Assembly (NCBI GenBank): GCA_002359095.1
Contig: DEQD01000023.1
Location: 1 to 7,377 of the forward strand
DNA length: 7,377 nucleotides
Source: Caryophanales bacterium UBA3375
GTDB taxonomy: Bacteria > Bacillota_I > Bacilli_A > UBA3375
Direction of reading: 5' to 3'
Shown here: positions 1 through 7,083 of the stretch, in pieces
How positions within the stretch are numbered: the first letter of the stretch is position 1
Layout of the letters: each line of letters begins with the position of its first letter
Notes under the pieces: generated by a model
Told to the model about the DNA's origin: nothing
The model's database searches: none
What the model saw: only the letters and a program-made list of their open reading frames with translations
Program-made: the position numbers and the translations under genes

Positions 1-23
1 TCTAAAAAATCGTTACCCCTCCA
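1..23 (+). mobile_element. Right-hand end (terminal inverted repeat) of an IS3-family-like insertion sequence
   Basis: The first 23 bases match the reverse complement of 7084-7106 at 21 of 23 positions; the two differences are at 17 and 18. At the other end of the window the matching sequence lies directly behind the stop codon of an IS3-family transposase remnant and overlaps that stop. This identifies it as the IS end next to the orfB 3' terminus. The end is taken as the CA at 22-23, in keeping with the TG...CA termini of IS3-family elements. The body of this left-hand copy would lie upstream of the window, so I cannot say whether it is intact. Its transposase would read rightward, towards the gene cluster. 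Confidence 0.7.
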
Positions 24-48
24 GAAAACAAAGAAGATAAATTATAAA

Positions 49-54
49 TATAAT
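49..54 (+). promoter_or_regulatory. Candidate -10 element for the gene cluster
   Basis: A perfect TATAAT lies 40 bases ahead of the first start codon, in the only stretch between the IS end and gene 1. No convincing -35 hexamer sits 16-18 bases upstream; that position falls at the edge of the IS end. In DNA this AT-rich a perfect -10 can occur by chance, so the call is tentative. If real, the promoter is partly built from the IS junction, or it is weak or activator-dependent. Confidence 0.3.
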
Positions 55-94
55 CATTTTATTTGTCAAAATAATTTTACTACAAAGGAGTATT

Positions 95-1195
95 ATGAAG
101 AAACTATCTTTATTGATGCTTGTATTGTCATTATTACCAATTATTGGTGTTAATGCATATGCAAGTGAAGATATAGATACTAGTAATAATAACCAAGAGA
201 TAAATACGAATGAAAATGAAGCAATAAATCAAGAATCTAATCAAGGAAATCAAGAAGGTAAATCATCAGATAACGATGTAAATAATGGAGAAACTTCATT
301 ATCTGATGATAATCAATCATCAATTCAATATGATGATCCATCAAAAGCAACTTTGTCATCTACTAATTTCTTAATTAATGAAAGTGAGATTCCGCCAGTA
401 GATGATACATGTGATGAGGCTGATCCAGGAGTAGAATGTCTTGTTCAGTTAGGAACAGTAGATTTAGTTAAGAAATATGGTAATGTTACAGCCTTAAATG
501 AAAAAGGAGAACCAGGTAATTGGGAATATCAACCTAAACTAACAGTACTTCTAGGAGGTCAAGAAGGAGCTGACAATACTATAAATGGTATTGGAACTTT
601 TGAAGTTGGTTTTGTTCTTAGAATGGAAGATGAGCAAGGTGTTAAACTATGGGCAGACAGTGGAGATGTTAGAATTACTGTTGTTCCTGATAGTGTTGCA
701 TTAGATCAGTCACATTTGGCAGGATTAGAAACAAAAACAGATTATGTAGAATTAACTACTGCTGAATTAGAAGCACGTATGGGAAATTGGAATCCTGAAA
801 CAGGTGTGAGTAGTATCAAGTATGATGCTAATAAAATGGTGACGGATTTATTTGGTGCCAAAGTAATTGGTGCTGATAATCCCATTGATAGTAATTTAGC
901 ATTTGCAGTTACCAATACATCTGATCTTGATGGAATTGTAAATTCACAAATTGGTGAGTATAAGATTGATGTTGCTTTAGGGTTAACAAGAAATAATCAA
1001 GTAGTAAAAACCTTAACACTAGTTGTAAAAGAACCAGTAGTGAATGCTCCAGTTGTTCAAAACACTGATGCATCAAAAACTACTAACGGTTCTGGAGTAC
1101 AAACTGGTAGTGACAACAATATATTTATCTCTTTATTAACGGTTATTGTAGCTAGTACTATGTTATTAATGCTAAGAAGATTTAGAAAGGAATAA
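95..1195 (+). CDS. Secreted, C-terminally anchored surface protein of unknown function
   Basis: The 366-residue product starts with a classical signal peptide: MKK, a hydrophobic core at about 4-18, and a likely cut after A23 in the AYA-SED context. A low-complexity, Asn/Gln/Glu/Ser-rich linker follows at about 24-90, typical of a cell-wall-spanning stalk. Residues 95-312 look like beta-rich extracellular domains. The first contains two cysteines (C106 and C115) nine residues apart that could form a disulfide. The second, about 238-312, ends in alternating hydrophobic strands (IDVALGL, KTLTLVVKEP). The C-terminus has the layout of a sortase signal: a Thr/Ser-rich stretch, GVQTGSD at 334-340, a hydrophobic segment at about 343-360, and RRFRKE. 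The usual LPxTG Leu-Pro is absent, so it may be a variant TG-type sorting signal or simply a membrane anchor. An AAAGGAG site at 84-90 supports the start. The stop lies two bases before the WXG100 start, so the two are probably co-transcribed. I recognise no named family. Confidence 0.85.
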   Translation: MKKLSLLMLVLSLLPIIGVNAYASEDIDTSNNNQEINTNENEAINQESNQGNQEGKSSDNDVNNGETSLSDDNQSSIQYDDPSKATLSSTNFLINESEIPPVDDTCDEADPGVECLVQLGTVDLVKKYGNVTALNEKGEPGNWEYQPKLTVLLGGQEGADNTINGIGTFEVGFVLRMEDEQGVKLWADSGDVRITVVPDSVALDQSHLAGLETKTDYVELTTAELEARMGNWNPETGVSSIKYDANKMVTDLFGAKVIGADNPIDSNLAFAVTNTSDLDGIVNSQIGEYKIDVALGLTRNNQVVKTLTLVVKEPVVNAPVVQNTDASKTTNGSGVQTGSDNNIFISLLTVIVASTMLLMLRRFRKE

Positions 1196-1197
1196 GC

Positions 1198-1482
1198 ATG
1201 AATATTAAGTTAAATATTGAAGAGTTAAGAAATGCATCTAAAGAGTTAAAATCAAAAGCAAGTGATTTAAATGATACAATTACTGCTGTTGATAAGATAA
1301 TTAAAGAATTACCACAAAATTGGGAAGGTAAAACTGCTAATGCTTATCAAGAACAATATACAACATATAGAAAAAATTTAATTAACAGTAAAACTTTTAT
1401 TGAAGATATTGCAACTCAAATTGATGCTGTATTAACAAATTCAGAAGGCTTAGACCAAGATATGTCTGATAAACTTAAATAA
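1198..1482 (+). CDS. WXG100 family (Esx-type) type VII secretion protein
   Basis: The 94-residue product has the standard length and pattern of WXG100 proteins. A helix at about 6-38 is followed by a turn with the hallmark NWEG (W42-E43-G44), and then a second helix at about 46-80. There is no signal peptide. These proteins form antiparallel helical-hairpin dimers and leave the cell through the EssC-driven type VII system, as substrates in their own right or as partners of larger effectors. I do not see a clean YxxxD/E export tail after the second helix; Y50 and Y54 lie in the helix, but no tyrosine follows. The protein may therefore rely on a partner for targeting. The gene begins two bases after the surface-protein gene, with AGAAAGGA at 1184-1191 as its ribosome binding site inside that gene, and is followed at once by a terminator. 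Family assignment is firm. Whether it is the general EsxA or a dedicated partner of the lipase-like protein downstream is not decided by sequence. Confidence 0.93.
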   Translation: MNIKLNIEELRNASKELKSKASDLNDTITAVDKIIKELPQNWEGKTANAYQEQYTTYRKNLINSKTFIEDIATQIDAVLTNSEGLDQDMSDKLK

Positions 1483-1487
1483 TATTT

Positions 1488-1515
1488 AGGCTTTAGGTTT
1501 TCCTAAAGCCTTTTT
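1488..1515 (+). terminator. Intrinsic terminator between the WXG100 gene and the rest of the cluster
   Basis: A perfect 10-base-pair stem (AGGCTTTAGG at 1488-1497 with CCTAAAGCCT at 1502-1511) closes on a TTTT loop and runs into a T tract at 1511-1515. It begins five bases after the WXG100 stop. The next gene's ribosome binding site begins at 1524, which leaves no space for a new promoter. The terminator probably acts as an attenuator: most transcripts would end after the small protein and a minority read on into the downstream genes. Confidence 0.88.
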
Positions 1516-1533
1516 ATAATGAAAAGGAGATAA

Positions 1534-2256
1534 ATGAAAATTAATATTAATGATCTAAATTATGATAAGTACATAGAATCGTTAAATCCTAAAAAACAGG
1601 AATTGATTAAAAATCATAAAGATGACATTGAAAGTAGAGCTAAAAAAGCCGTTTTAGAACAATATAATTTAGAAATGGAAATAAAACTCATTTTAGCTTA
1701 TAAAGATAGTATACAAGTGGTTATGTCTTGGAAAGAGGATGATAATCTAGTATTGAATTATGTACTAAGATGTGATTTTGAAAATATGTTAATTCTAGAT
1801 GAAATGAAAGACTTGATGTACTTTGAAAGAAATATTATAAATTATTTAATTTTTAGAATTCATAAAGTTAATCTCGAACACTATATTGATGATAATATCT
1901 CAACAATTTATGAACCAACTCAATCATTTTATAAGAGTAATATTTATGTTTCAGCATTAGGAGATTTTTCTAATTTATATGAAGCATTTATGAATAATCA
2001 TCAGATATCAGATGATAATCTTTTATTGGAATTTTATAAAGATATATCAGAAGAGCAAGAAACAATTAATATTGGAATATGTAAATATGATGATTTAGAA
2101 AATATTGAAGAAAATAATTTTGAAGTAATAGTTAATGAATTAAAACCGACATTTAATGTGGGATATTTTAATTATTATGTAATTTTTAATTCTAATGAAG
2201 TAGAATTACCTGCTATTACTTTTGAAAAGACAATAAGTAGAAAGGTGGTAGAATAA
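1534..2256 (+). CDS. Hypothetical soluble protein of the T7SS effector cluster, possible adaptor or chaperone
   Basis: I do not recognise this 240-residue protein. It has no signal peptide and no membrane segment, is rich in Asp, Glu, Asn and Tyr, and should be cytosolic and acidic. Residues 1-45 look helical (charged; KKQELIKNHKDDIESRAKKAVLEQ region). Residues 46-80 look like two or three beta strands (MEIKLILAYK, IQVVMSW, LVLNYVLRC). A helical stretch covers about 85-118. From about 133 there is a second alpha/beta half (NIYVSALGDF, ETINIGICKY, NFEVIVNEL, FNYYVIFNS). An AAGGAG at 1524-1529 gives the start, with rather short spacing. One base separates its stop from the lipase-like gene, so the two are likely translated from one message. 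Its place between a WXG100 gene and a large effector-like gene is where T7SS loci often carry a targeting factor. That role is inferred from position only; an immunity role is also possible. Confidence 0.8.
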   Translation: MKININDLNYDKYIESLNPKKQELIKNHKDDIESRAKKAVLEQYNLEMEIKLILAYKDSIQVVMSWKEDDNLVLNYVLRCDFENMLILDEMKDLMYFERNIINYLIFRIHKVNLEHYIDDNISTIYEPTQSFYKSNIYVSALGDFSNLYEAFMNNHQISDDNLLLEFYKDISEEQETINIGICKYDDLENIEENNFEVIVNELKPTFNVGYFNYYVIFNSNEVELPAITFEKTISRKVVE

Positions 2257-2257
2257 T

Positions 2258-4114
2258 ATGTTACATGAAGATTTAGTTTATATGTCAACTAATATAGCAT
2301 ATAACATGCCTAATCCGGGTGAAACATTCTGTATATCAGATGCTAATAAAGCATGTGATATTAGCAAACAATATATGGTGCTTGATGTAAATACATCAGA
2401 ACCACAGGCTATGTTAGTGTGTTCAATGAATCCTCCATATGAGACAGCAGTAATATTTGAAGGAAGCGTGCAAGCTGATGATTGGTATAACGATTCTCAA
2501 TTAGCTTCAGGTGTAGAACCGGCACAATTTAATGAAGCTGTTAGAGTTTTTGATGAGTTTCAAAAGAAAATATCATCAGGACAATTCAGTGGATATGGAA
2601 TTCCTATTAACAACATTAGTTATGTAGCAGGTAACTCCTTAGGAGGAGGGCTAGCTAATTATGTTGCAACTCAAAGAAATAACTTATCAAGTGTTACTAT
2701 AAATCCATCAGTGATTCCAGAAGGAACAGGAATTATAAGTAATAGTCAATATACTAATTATATTAGTGATAATGATCCATTAAATAATACTCAAGAGGGA
2801 ACAGGATTGAAAGAAGGAAGAGTTCCTGGTAATCAAATATCTATTCATTCTGGAGGACCATCAGCTTCAGATATAGTTAGAAGTCACCAACGAAGAGATA
2901 AGGAAGGTGAAGGAGAAGCACATCTAAAATTACCAAAAAACTTGTTAACAGGTAATGCTATTGGAAATGGAGAAGCAATCAAGATTAATCCTCAATCATT
3001 GGATGAATTAAATAATGGAATAACTGAAAGAATTTCTGTAGTGGCAAACGTTTCTAAAGATCTTGAAGGATCAAAAGGATCATTAACTGATTTTAACAAT
3101 AATCTTGAAAGTAGAAAAGAACAAGTATTAGGGCAGGAACGACAAGTTATTTTAGATGCATTCTTATCAGGACTAACTATTAGTGTTGATAAGTTTGTTG
3201 AAAAAGGACTGTGGAACATATTAAAGGAATTTACTAATCCACATATAGATTTTTATGCAACCATAACGTTGGTAAATGACGAGATAGATGCAGTTGATTT
3301 ATGTTTGAAAAATTTTTTAATAGAATTAGATCAAGAATTGCACGAGGAAGTACCGAAGTTGTTTAGTGGTTATTCATATGTAGATGGAACACCAGAAAAG
3401 TTGATTGAATATATTGATGTAATAAATGGTAATGTATCTATCTATAATAAGAATTTAGAAACATTCAAAACACATATAACAAATGTTAAAAATGCCTTTG
3501 TTAATTCCGATAATAGTTATTTCACTCAAACAGAAGGTTCTTATTCAAGTGAATATATTGATATAAATATGGATGATAAAACAATAGAAAATGCTAAGAA
3601 AATTCTTGAATCACAATTTGAAGAAAAAATTGGAAATTTTTCTATAAAAATGGATGGATTTGTGAAAAAATGGGCAGGTGTTATAGTAGAAAAACTACAA
3701 AAATTATATGATGCTGTGGATGGGCATATTCTTATAGAAAGATTCACCTATGGTGAGTATGAACGAAAATTAAATGAAGGAATGACCTATGTAAAAGCTC
3801 TGATAGAAATTTTAAAAAAATCACAAAATACGAATATTGTTAAAGATGCGATACTAGGAAATAAAAAAGTTATAAAGGCAGCTATATTAGCTCCAGGAAC
3901 ATATTATACAGTAAATTCTAGTAACTATAATGCATTAGCAAAAATGCAATTAATTTATGACGAATTTTCATTTCTTGCAATAAATATAGATGGTAATCAA
4001 GGTGCAACTGCAAAAAGATTAAAAGAAATATTTAATATTTTAAAAAATCAAACGAAATTCATTGTTGGACAAATTGAAGATATTGTAGTAGGAGTGGAAA
4101 TAGATTATGATTAA
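2258..4114 (+). CDS. Lipase-like type VII secretion effector candidate: N-terminal alpha/beta hydrolase, C-terminal helical domain
   Basis: Residues 1-225 or so look like a class-3-type lipase of the alpha/beta hydrolase fold. FEGS at 67-70, with W76 soon after, corresponds to the strand carrying the oxyanion hole. Strand SYVAG leads into the nucleophile elbow GNSLGG at 125-130, with S127 as the likely catalytic serine. SDNDPL at 170-175 offers the acid (D171 or D173), and H197 (ISIHSGG) or H210 (VRSHQ) the histidine. The expected reaction is hydrolysis of lipid esters. From about 240 to 618 the protein is mostly helical, starting IKINPQSLDELNN and continuing through long amphipathic helices (about 245-300, 335-360, 395-425, 445-490, 500-525, 575-610). 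There is no Sec signal peptide, so export would be by another route. Lipase first and helical part last is the order seen in the S. aureus T7SS effector TslA, the reverse of ordinary LXG toxins. The AAAGGTGG at 2241-2248 supports the start. The hydrolase call is strong; the effector role rests on architecture and neighbours. Confidence 0.88.
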   Translation: MLHEDLVYMSTNIAYNMPNPGETFCISDANKACDISKQYMVLDVNTSEPQAMLVCSMNPPYETAVIFEGSVQADDWYNDSQLASGVEPAQFNEAVRVFDEFQKKISSGQFSGYGIPINNISYVAGNSLGGGLANYVATQRNNLSSVTINPSVIPEGTGIISNSQYTNYISDNDPLNNTQEGTGLKEGRVPGNQISIHSGGPSASDIVRSHQRRDKEGEGEAHLKLPKNLLTGNAIGNGEAIKINPQSLDELNNGITERISVVANVSKDLEGSKGSLTDFNNNLESRKEQVLGQERQVILDAFLSGLTISVDKFVEKGLWNILKEFTNPHIDFYATITLVNDEIDAVDLCLKNFLIELDQELHEEVPKLFSGYSYVDGTPEKLIEYIDVINGNVSIYNKNLETFKTHITNVKNAFVNSDNSYFTQTEGSYSSEYIDINMDDKTIENAKKILESQFEEKIGNFSIKMDGFVKKWAGVIVEKLQKLYDAVDGHILIERFTYGEYERKLNEGMTYVKALIEILKKSQNTNIVKDAILGNKKVIKAAILAPGTYYTVNSSNYNALAKMQLIYDEFSFLAINIDGNQGATAKRLKEIFNILKNQTKFIVGQIEDIVVGVEIDYD

Positions 4115-4937
4115 AAAATCATTAATAATTACAAATGTTGTAAATGCTATAGTGTTCTTATTGACTTTTTTTCTAATTAGAGAAAAAGAGTTGTACCTTA
4201 TACCAGAGGTATATTATCCTTTAATTGATCTTATATTTCTTATCTGTCCGGTGATTAATTTACTAACAATTTTATTTGTTGGATTTCCAGATAGTAATTT
4301 AAGAAAAAATGTTATATATGTAGTATTATATATTTTAAGTATTGTTGTAGTAAATATAGTATTTCGAGAATTGACGAATTGGTTAATTGATCTTCGTTTA
4401 ACTTCAATAGAGTATGATGAGTTCTATGTTATTACTTGGATTAAGAAAACAATTGTAAATCTAACTTCATGGGTGTTTGCTTACCATCTATTGCAAATGA
4501 ATCTTCTTCTTCTAACAATGATAGTAAATAAAATAAGAAAAAGTATGTCACTTATGGATTTCATAATTGATAATAAAATATTACTTATCTGTGCGGGAAG
4601 TATTTTTATTTTAAATAATACATCATATCTAATAGAAAATGGTATATCAGACATTAGTTATTTATGTAGATGCAATATAATTATAATTTTCTTACTGTTG
4701 GTTAATATATACTATGCAAGTTATAGTAAAGTTATGAAGATTATTGCAAATATAGTTATGGTCATAACAACACTAGATTTTGTATACTGTCTTATTACAG
4801 TTATATTAGATAATGACAGTTATTATTACTTGATGAATTTATTTATTTGTGGGTATATAATTGGTATTAGTTTATTTATTTGGGGATTATCTTGGTTAAT
4901 TTATAGATTTAAGTGGTATATGAATAAAAGACAATAG
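4107..4937 (+). CDS. Polytopic membrane protein, candidate immunity protein for the lipase-like effector
   Basis: The 276-residue product is almost entirely hydrophobic, with about eight predicted membrane segments at roughly 5-24, 36-60, 68-88, 115-140, 155-175, 186-205, 210-233 and 240-266. Loops are short and basic residues sit at several segment ends (NKIRK at 141-145, YRFKWYMNKR at the C-terminus). I recognise no family, transport motif or catalytic residues. The start codon lies inside the end of the lipase-like gene (ATGATTAA, eight-base overlap), which implies translational coupling. An AGGAG at 4090-4094 lies 12 bases ahead. A multi-pass membrane protein coupled directly behind a toxin-like gene is the usual layout for immunity proteins against effectors that act at the membrane. 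This is inferred from context; a membrane accessory factor of the secretion system is the main alternative. Confidence 0.85.
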   Translation: MIKKSLIITNVVNAIVFLLTFFLIREKELYLIPEVYYPLIDLIFLICPVINLLTILFVGFPDSNLRKNVIYVVLYILSIVVVNIVFRELTNWLIDLRLTSIEYDEFYVITWIKKTIVNLTSWVFAYHLLQMNLLLLTMIVNKIRKSMSLMDFIIDNKILLICAGSIFILNNTSYLIENGISDISYLCRCNIIIIFLLLVNIYYASYSKVMKIIANIVMVITTLDFVYCLITVILDNDSYYYLMNLFICGYIIGISLFIWGLSWLIYRFKWYMNKRQ

Positions 4938-4974
4938 ATACATGAACTAGTATCAATAGAAAGGTAGGAGTTAT

Positions 4975-7017
4975 ATGAAGAAGATAAGAAATTTTACATT
5001 AATAATTCTTTTATTAGGGTATATCTTATTATCTGGATTATTTGTTATTAAAGCGGATGTAATAGAAAGTGATAAACTTGCTGTTATTAATCAAGATGCA
5101 GGGTATACTATAAATGATCAAGTGGTTAATTATGGTCAACAACTGATTGGAAAATATAGTGAATATAGTATCACTTCCTTATCTGAGGCTCAATCAGGTA
5201 AATATGGAGGATTTGTTGTTATTCCAACAGATTTTTCTCAAAACATCATTTCAATTAATAGTCAACCAACTAAGAGTATGTTAAGTTATGGGGTTGTTAA
5301 TTCAGATAAGCGAGATGAAGTGATGATGCAAATAGTAGATTTAGAGATGAAACTAAATAAAGAAATTGGAACGATATATGTTAATAGTGTATTAAATGAA
5401 TTTCATACTGGTCAAGACCAAGTTAATGTTGTGAAATCTAATAATACAAATATAGATGAGGCAATTTTAGGTATTAGTAGTTCTGATTTTATTGAATTTT
5501 TAGATATCAATCATTTGAATTTACCGACGATACCTAGTAATATTCCAGAATATAGATTTACTGAGATATACGAAAGTGTCATGGAAAATTATAAGAAAAA
5601 ATTAAATGTAATTGAGGACCAGTTACCTGAAATTCAGGTTAATGCACTAAGCGATTATTCGACTGAATTATCAAATATTAAAAACACAGTTGATTCGATG
5701 GGAAAATATACGAGAATAAAATTAAATAACGGAAAATGGATAGAGTTTGAAACTGATAAATATCAAATATCTTTTGGTGTAGACAAGATAAAAATTTCTG
5801 GGAACGGATTAGTTTCGGTTATAATTGATGGTAAAGAATATACACAAGAAAATAAAATAGAAATAGATTCAACTACAGGTGAAGTTGATAAAGTTAAAGA
5901 AAAATCATTAGCTGAATCCTCTAATAGTCAGTACATAACAATGGAAGAACTATTGAATCATATTAATAATAATTCTAGTTTGATTAATACTTACAATAAT
6001 CATATTATGAAGAGTAATGCGACATACTATCTAGATAGTTTATACATTGATGCTGTTAATCAATATATTAGTGAATTAGATTCATCTCAAGCTATACTTG
6101 GTAAAGAACGCTTAAATGAATTAATTCAAATGAGAGTTGATAATTATAAAACTAATGTTGATGTTGCTATTAATCAATTTAACCAACATTCTGGTTTACA
6201 AATTGTTGATATTTTTGACTATATAGAATATAGAAATACTGAATTTATTAGTATAGCTCAAAATTATGATTTTAATCAATATAATATTAATGATTTAAAA
6301 GAAATTATTGTTTCAAGTTTTGTTAATAGTTTATCTAATGAAGATAACATAAAAGATGTTAATAAGGAAGAAACAATTTATGAACAAGATAAAAAAATAG
6401 TAACAGATAATATTGCATTAATTAATTCAGGTTTATCTGCAACTAATACCGATGTTACTAACAAATTGAATGATTATAAAGAATTAGTAGATACTATTAA
6501 TCAAGAATTCTATAATAATAACAACGAAAAATTAGTTGTAAAAGCAATGGATGCAAACGTTGATGAAATTAATCAAGCCTTTGATAATCTAGAGGAGTAC
6601 GTAGTAGATACTCAGAAAGTAGTAAGTGATAATATTACTGATAATCAACAAGCAATATCACAGTATTATCAATCAACAACTGATAAGATTAATAATGGAG
6701 TTGATGGATTACAATCTAAAGTATTAGTTACAACTAATAATAGTAATTTATTATTAGATGATTTTGCATCAAAATTAGCATACACAAGAAATGGAAATGT
6801 AACTAATAATCAAGTGGTAGAGATAATGGTTAGCCCAACAACACTTGGAAATGATCAATCTGTTATTGATAGAAAGAAAGATGTTACTAGTTCAACCATA
6901 CCAGAGCAAAAAGATAGTAAATCTAATAGTACAATACTAGTAGCATTATCAACAATTAGTGTGGGACTAGCATCTTATATTGTGATTGATAAGTTTAGAA
7001 GAAAAAAAGATAAATAA
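4975..7017 (+). CDS. Short EsaA/YueB-like protein (YhgE/Pip superfamily ectodomain) with a single C-terminal membrane segment
   Basis: EsaA is the T7SSb membrane component whose large extracellular region projects through the cell wall. This 680-residue protein begins with one membrane segment at about 8-25. The N-terminal domain typical of EsaA, YueB and YhgE/Pip proteins follows: strand AVINQD at 36-41, then GGFVVIPTDFSQNI at 78-91, equivalent to the family's 'VIPxxFS' strand, and a helix with IYVNSVLNEFHTGQ at 134-147. The middle is a long, largely helical Asn-rich stalk, with a small beta-rich insertion at about 244-300 (KISGNGLVSVIIDGKEY). Residues 592-624 resemble the end of the EsaA ectodomain. 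Where EsaA (about 1,000 residues) continues into a multi-pass module, this protein has a polar linker, one hydrophobic segment at about 653-671 and the tail DKFRRKKDK. A terminator 13 bases after the stop argues against recent truncation. AGGAG at 4966-4970 supports the start. The role, as a receptor or conduit for this cluster's effector, is inferred. Confidence 0.85.
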   Translation: MKKIRNFTLIILLLGYILLSGLFVIKADVIESDKLAVINQDAGYTINDQVVNYGQQLIGKYSEYSITSLSEAQSGKYGGFVVIPTDFSQNIISINSQPTKSMLSYGVVNSDKRDEVMMQIVDLEMKLNKEIGTIYVNSVLNEFHTGQDQVNVVKSNNTNIDEAILGISSSDFIEFLDINHLNLPTIPSNIPEYRFTEIYESVMENYKKKLNVIEDQLPEIQVNALSDYSTELSNIKNTVDSMGKYTRIKLNNGKWIEFETDKYQISFGVDKIKISGNGLVSVIIDGKEYTQENKIEIDSTTGEVDKVKEKSLAESSNSQYITMEELLNHINNNSSLINTYNNHIMKSNATYYLDSLYIDAVNQYISELDSSQAILGKERLNELIQMRVDNYKTNVDVAINQFNQHSGLQIVDIFDYIEYRNTEFISIAQNYDFNQYNINDLKEIIVSSFVNSLSNEDNIKDVNKEETIYEQDKKIVTDNIALINSGLSATNTDVTNKLNDYKELVDTINQEFYNNNNEKLVVKAMDANVDEINQAFDNLEEYVVDTQKVVSDNITDNQQAISQYYQSTTDKINNGVDGLQSKVLVTTNNSNLLLDDFASKLAYTRNGNVTNNQVVEIMVSPTTLGNDQSVIDRKKDVTSSTIPEQKDSKSNSTILVALSTISVGLASYIVIDKFRRKKDK

Positions 7018-7029
7018 TTTTTATTTGTT

Positions 7030-7059
7030 ATCGATTCCTTATTTGAGGAATCGATTTTT
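7030..7059 (+). terminator. Intrinsic terminator closing the gene cluster
   Basis: A 10-base-pair stem (ATCGATTCCT at 7030-7039 with AGGAATCGAT at 7046-7055) encloses a six-base loop, and a T run extends through 7059. It lies 12 bases behind the stop of the EsaA-like gene, where an operon end is expected. Confidence 0.9.
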
Positions 7060-7083
7060 CATACAATAGGTTTTTAACTATAT

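Noticed and set aside
63..86. TTGTCA at 63-68 as a -35 box for gene 1
   Set aside because: A -10 box at proper spacing would fall on the ribosome binding site; the only candidate (TACAAA at 81-86) is 12 bases away, which is too close.
2992..3219. A 75-codon open frame on the minus strand
   Set aside because: It lies wholly inside the lipase-like gene, has no ribosome binding site that I can see, and its Ser/Phe/Thr-rich composition is what the antisense of an AT-rich gene gives.
3541..3747. A 68-codon open frame on the minus strand
   Set aside because: It is antisense to the helical part of the lipase-like gene, with low-complexity Ile/Ser/Phe composition and no promoter or ribosome binding site.
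4937..4954. Small hairpin GATAC...GTATC between the membrane-protein gene and the EsaA-like gene
   Set aside because: The stem is only five base pairs with an eight-base loop and no T run, so it is neither a terminator nor a convincing regulatory structure.
95..7017. Possible use of TGA as Trp or other recoding, given the Mollicutes-like base composition
   Set aside because: All frames use TGG for Trp, contain no internal TGA, and end in TAA or TAG, so nothing indicates a non-standard code.
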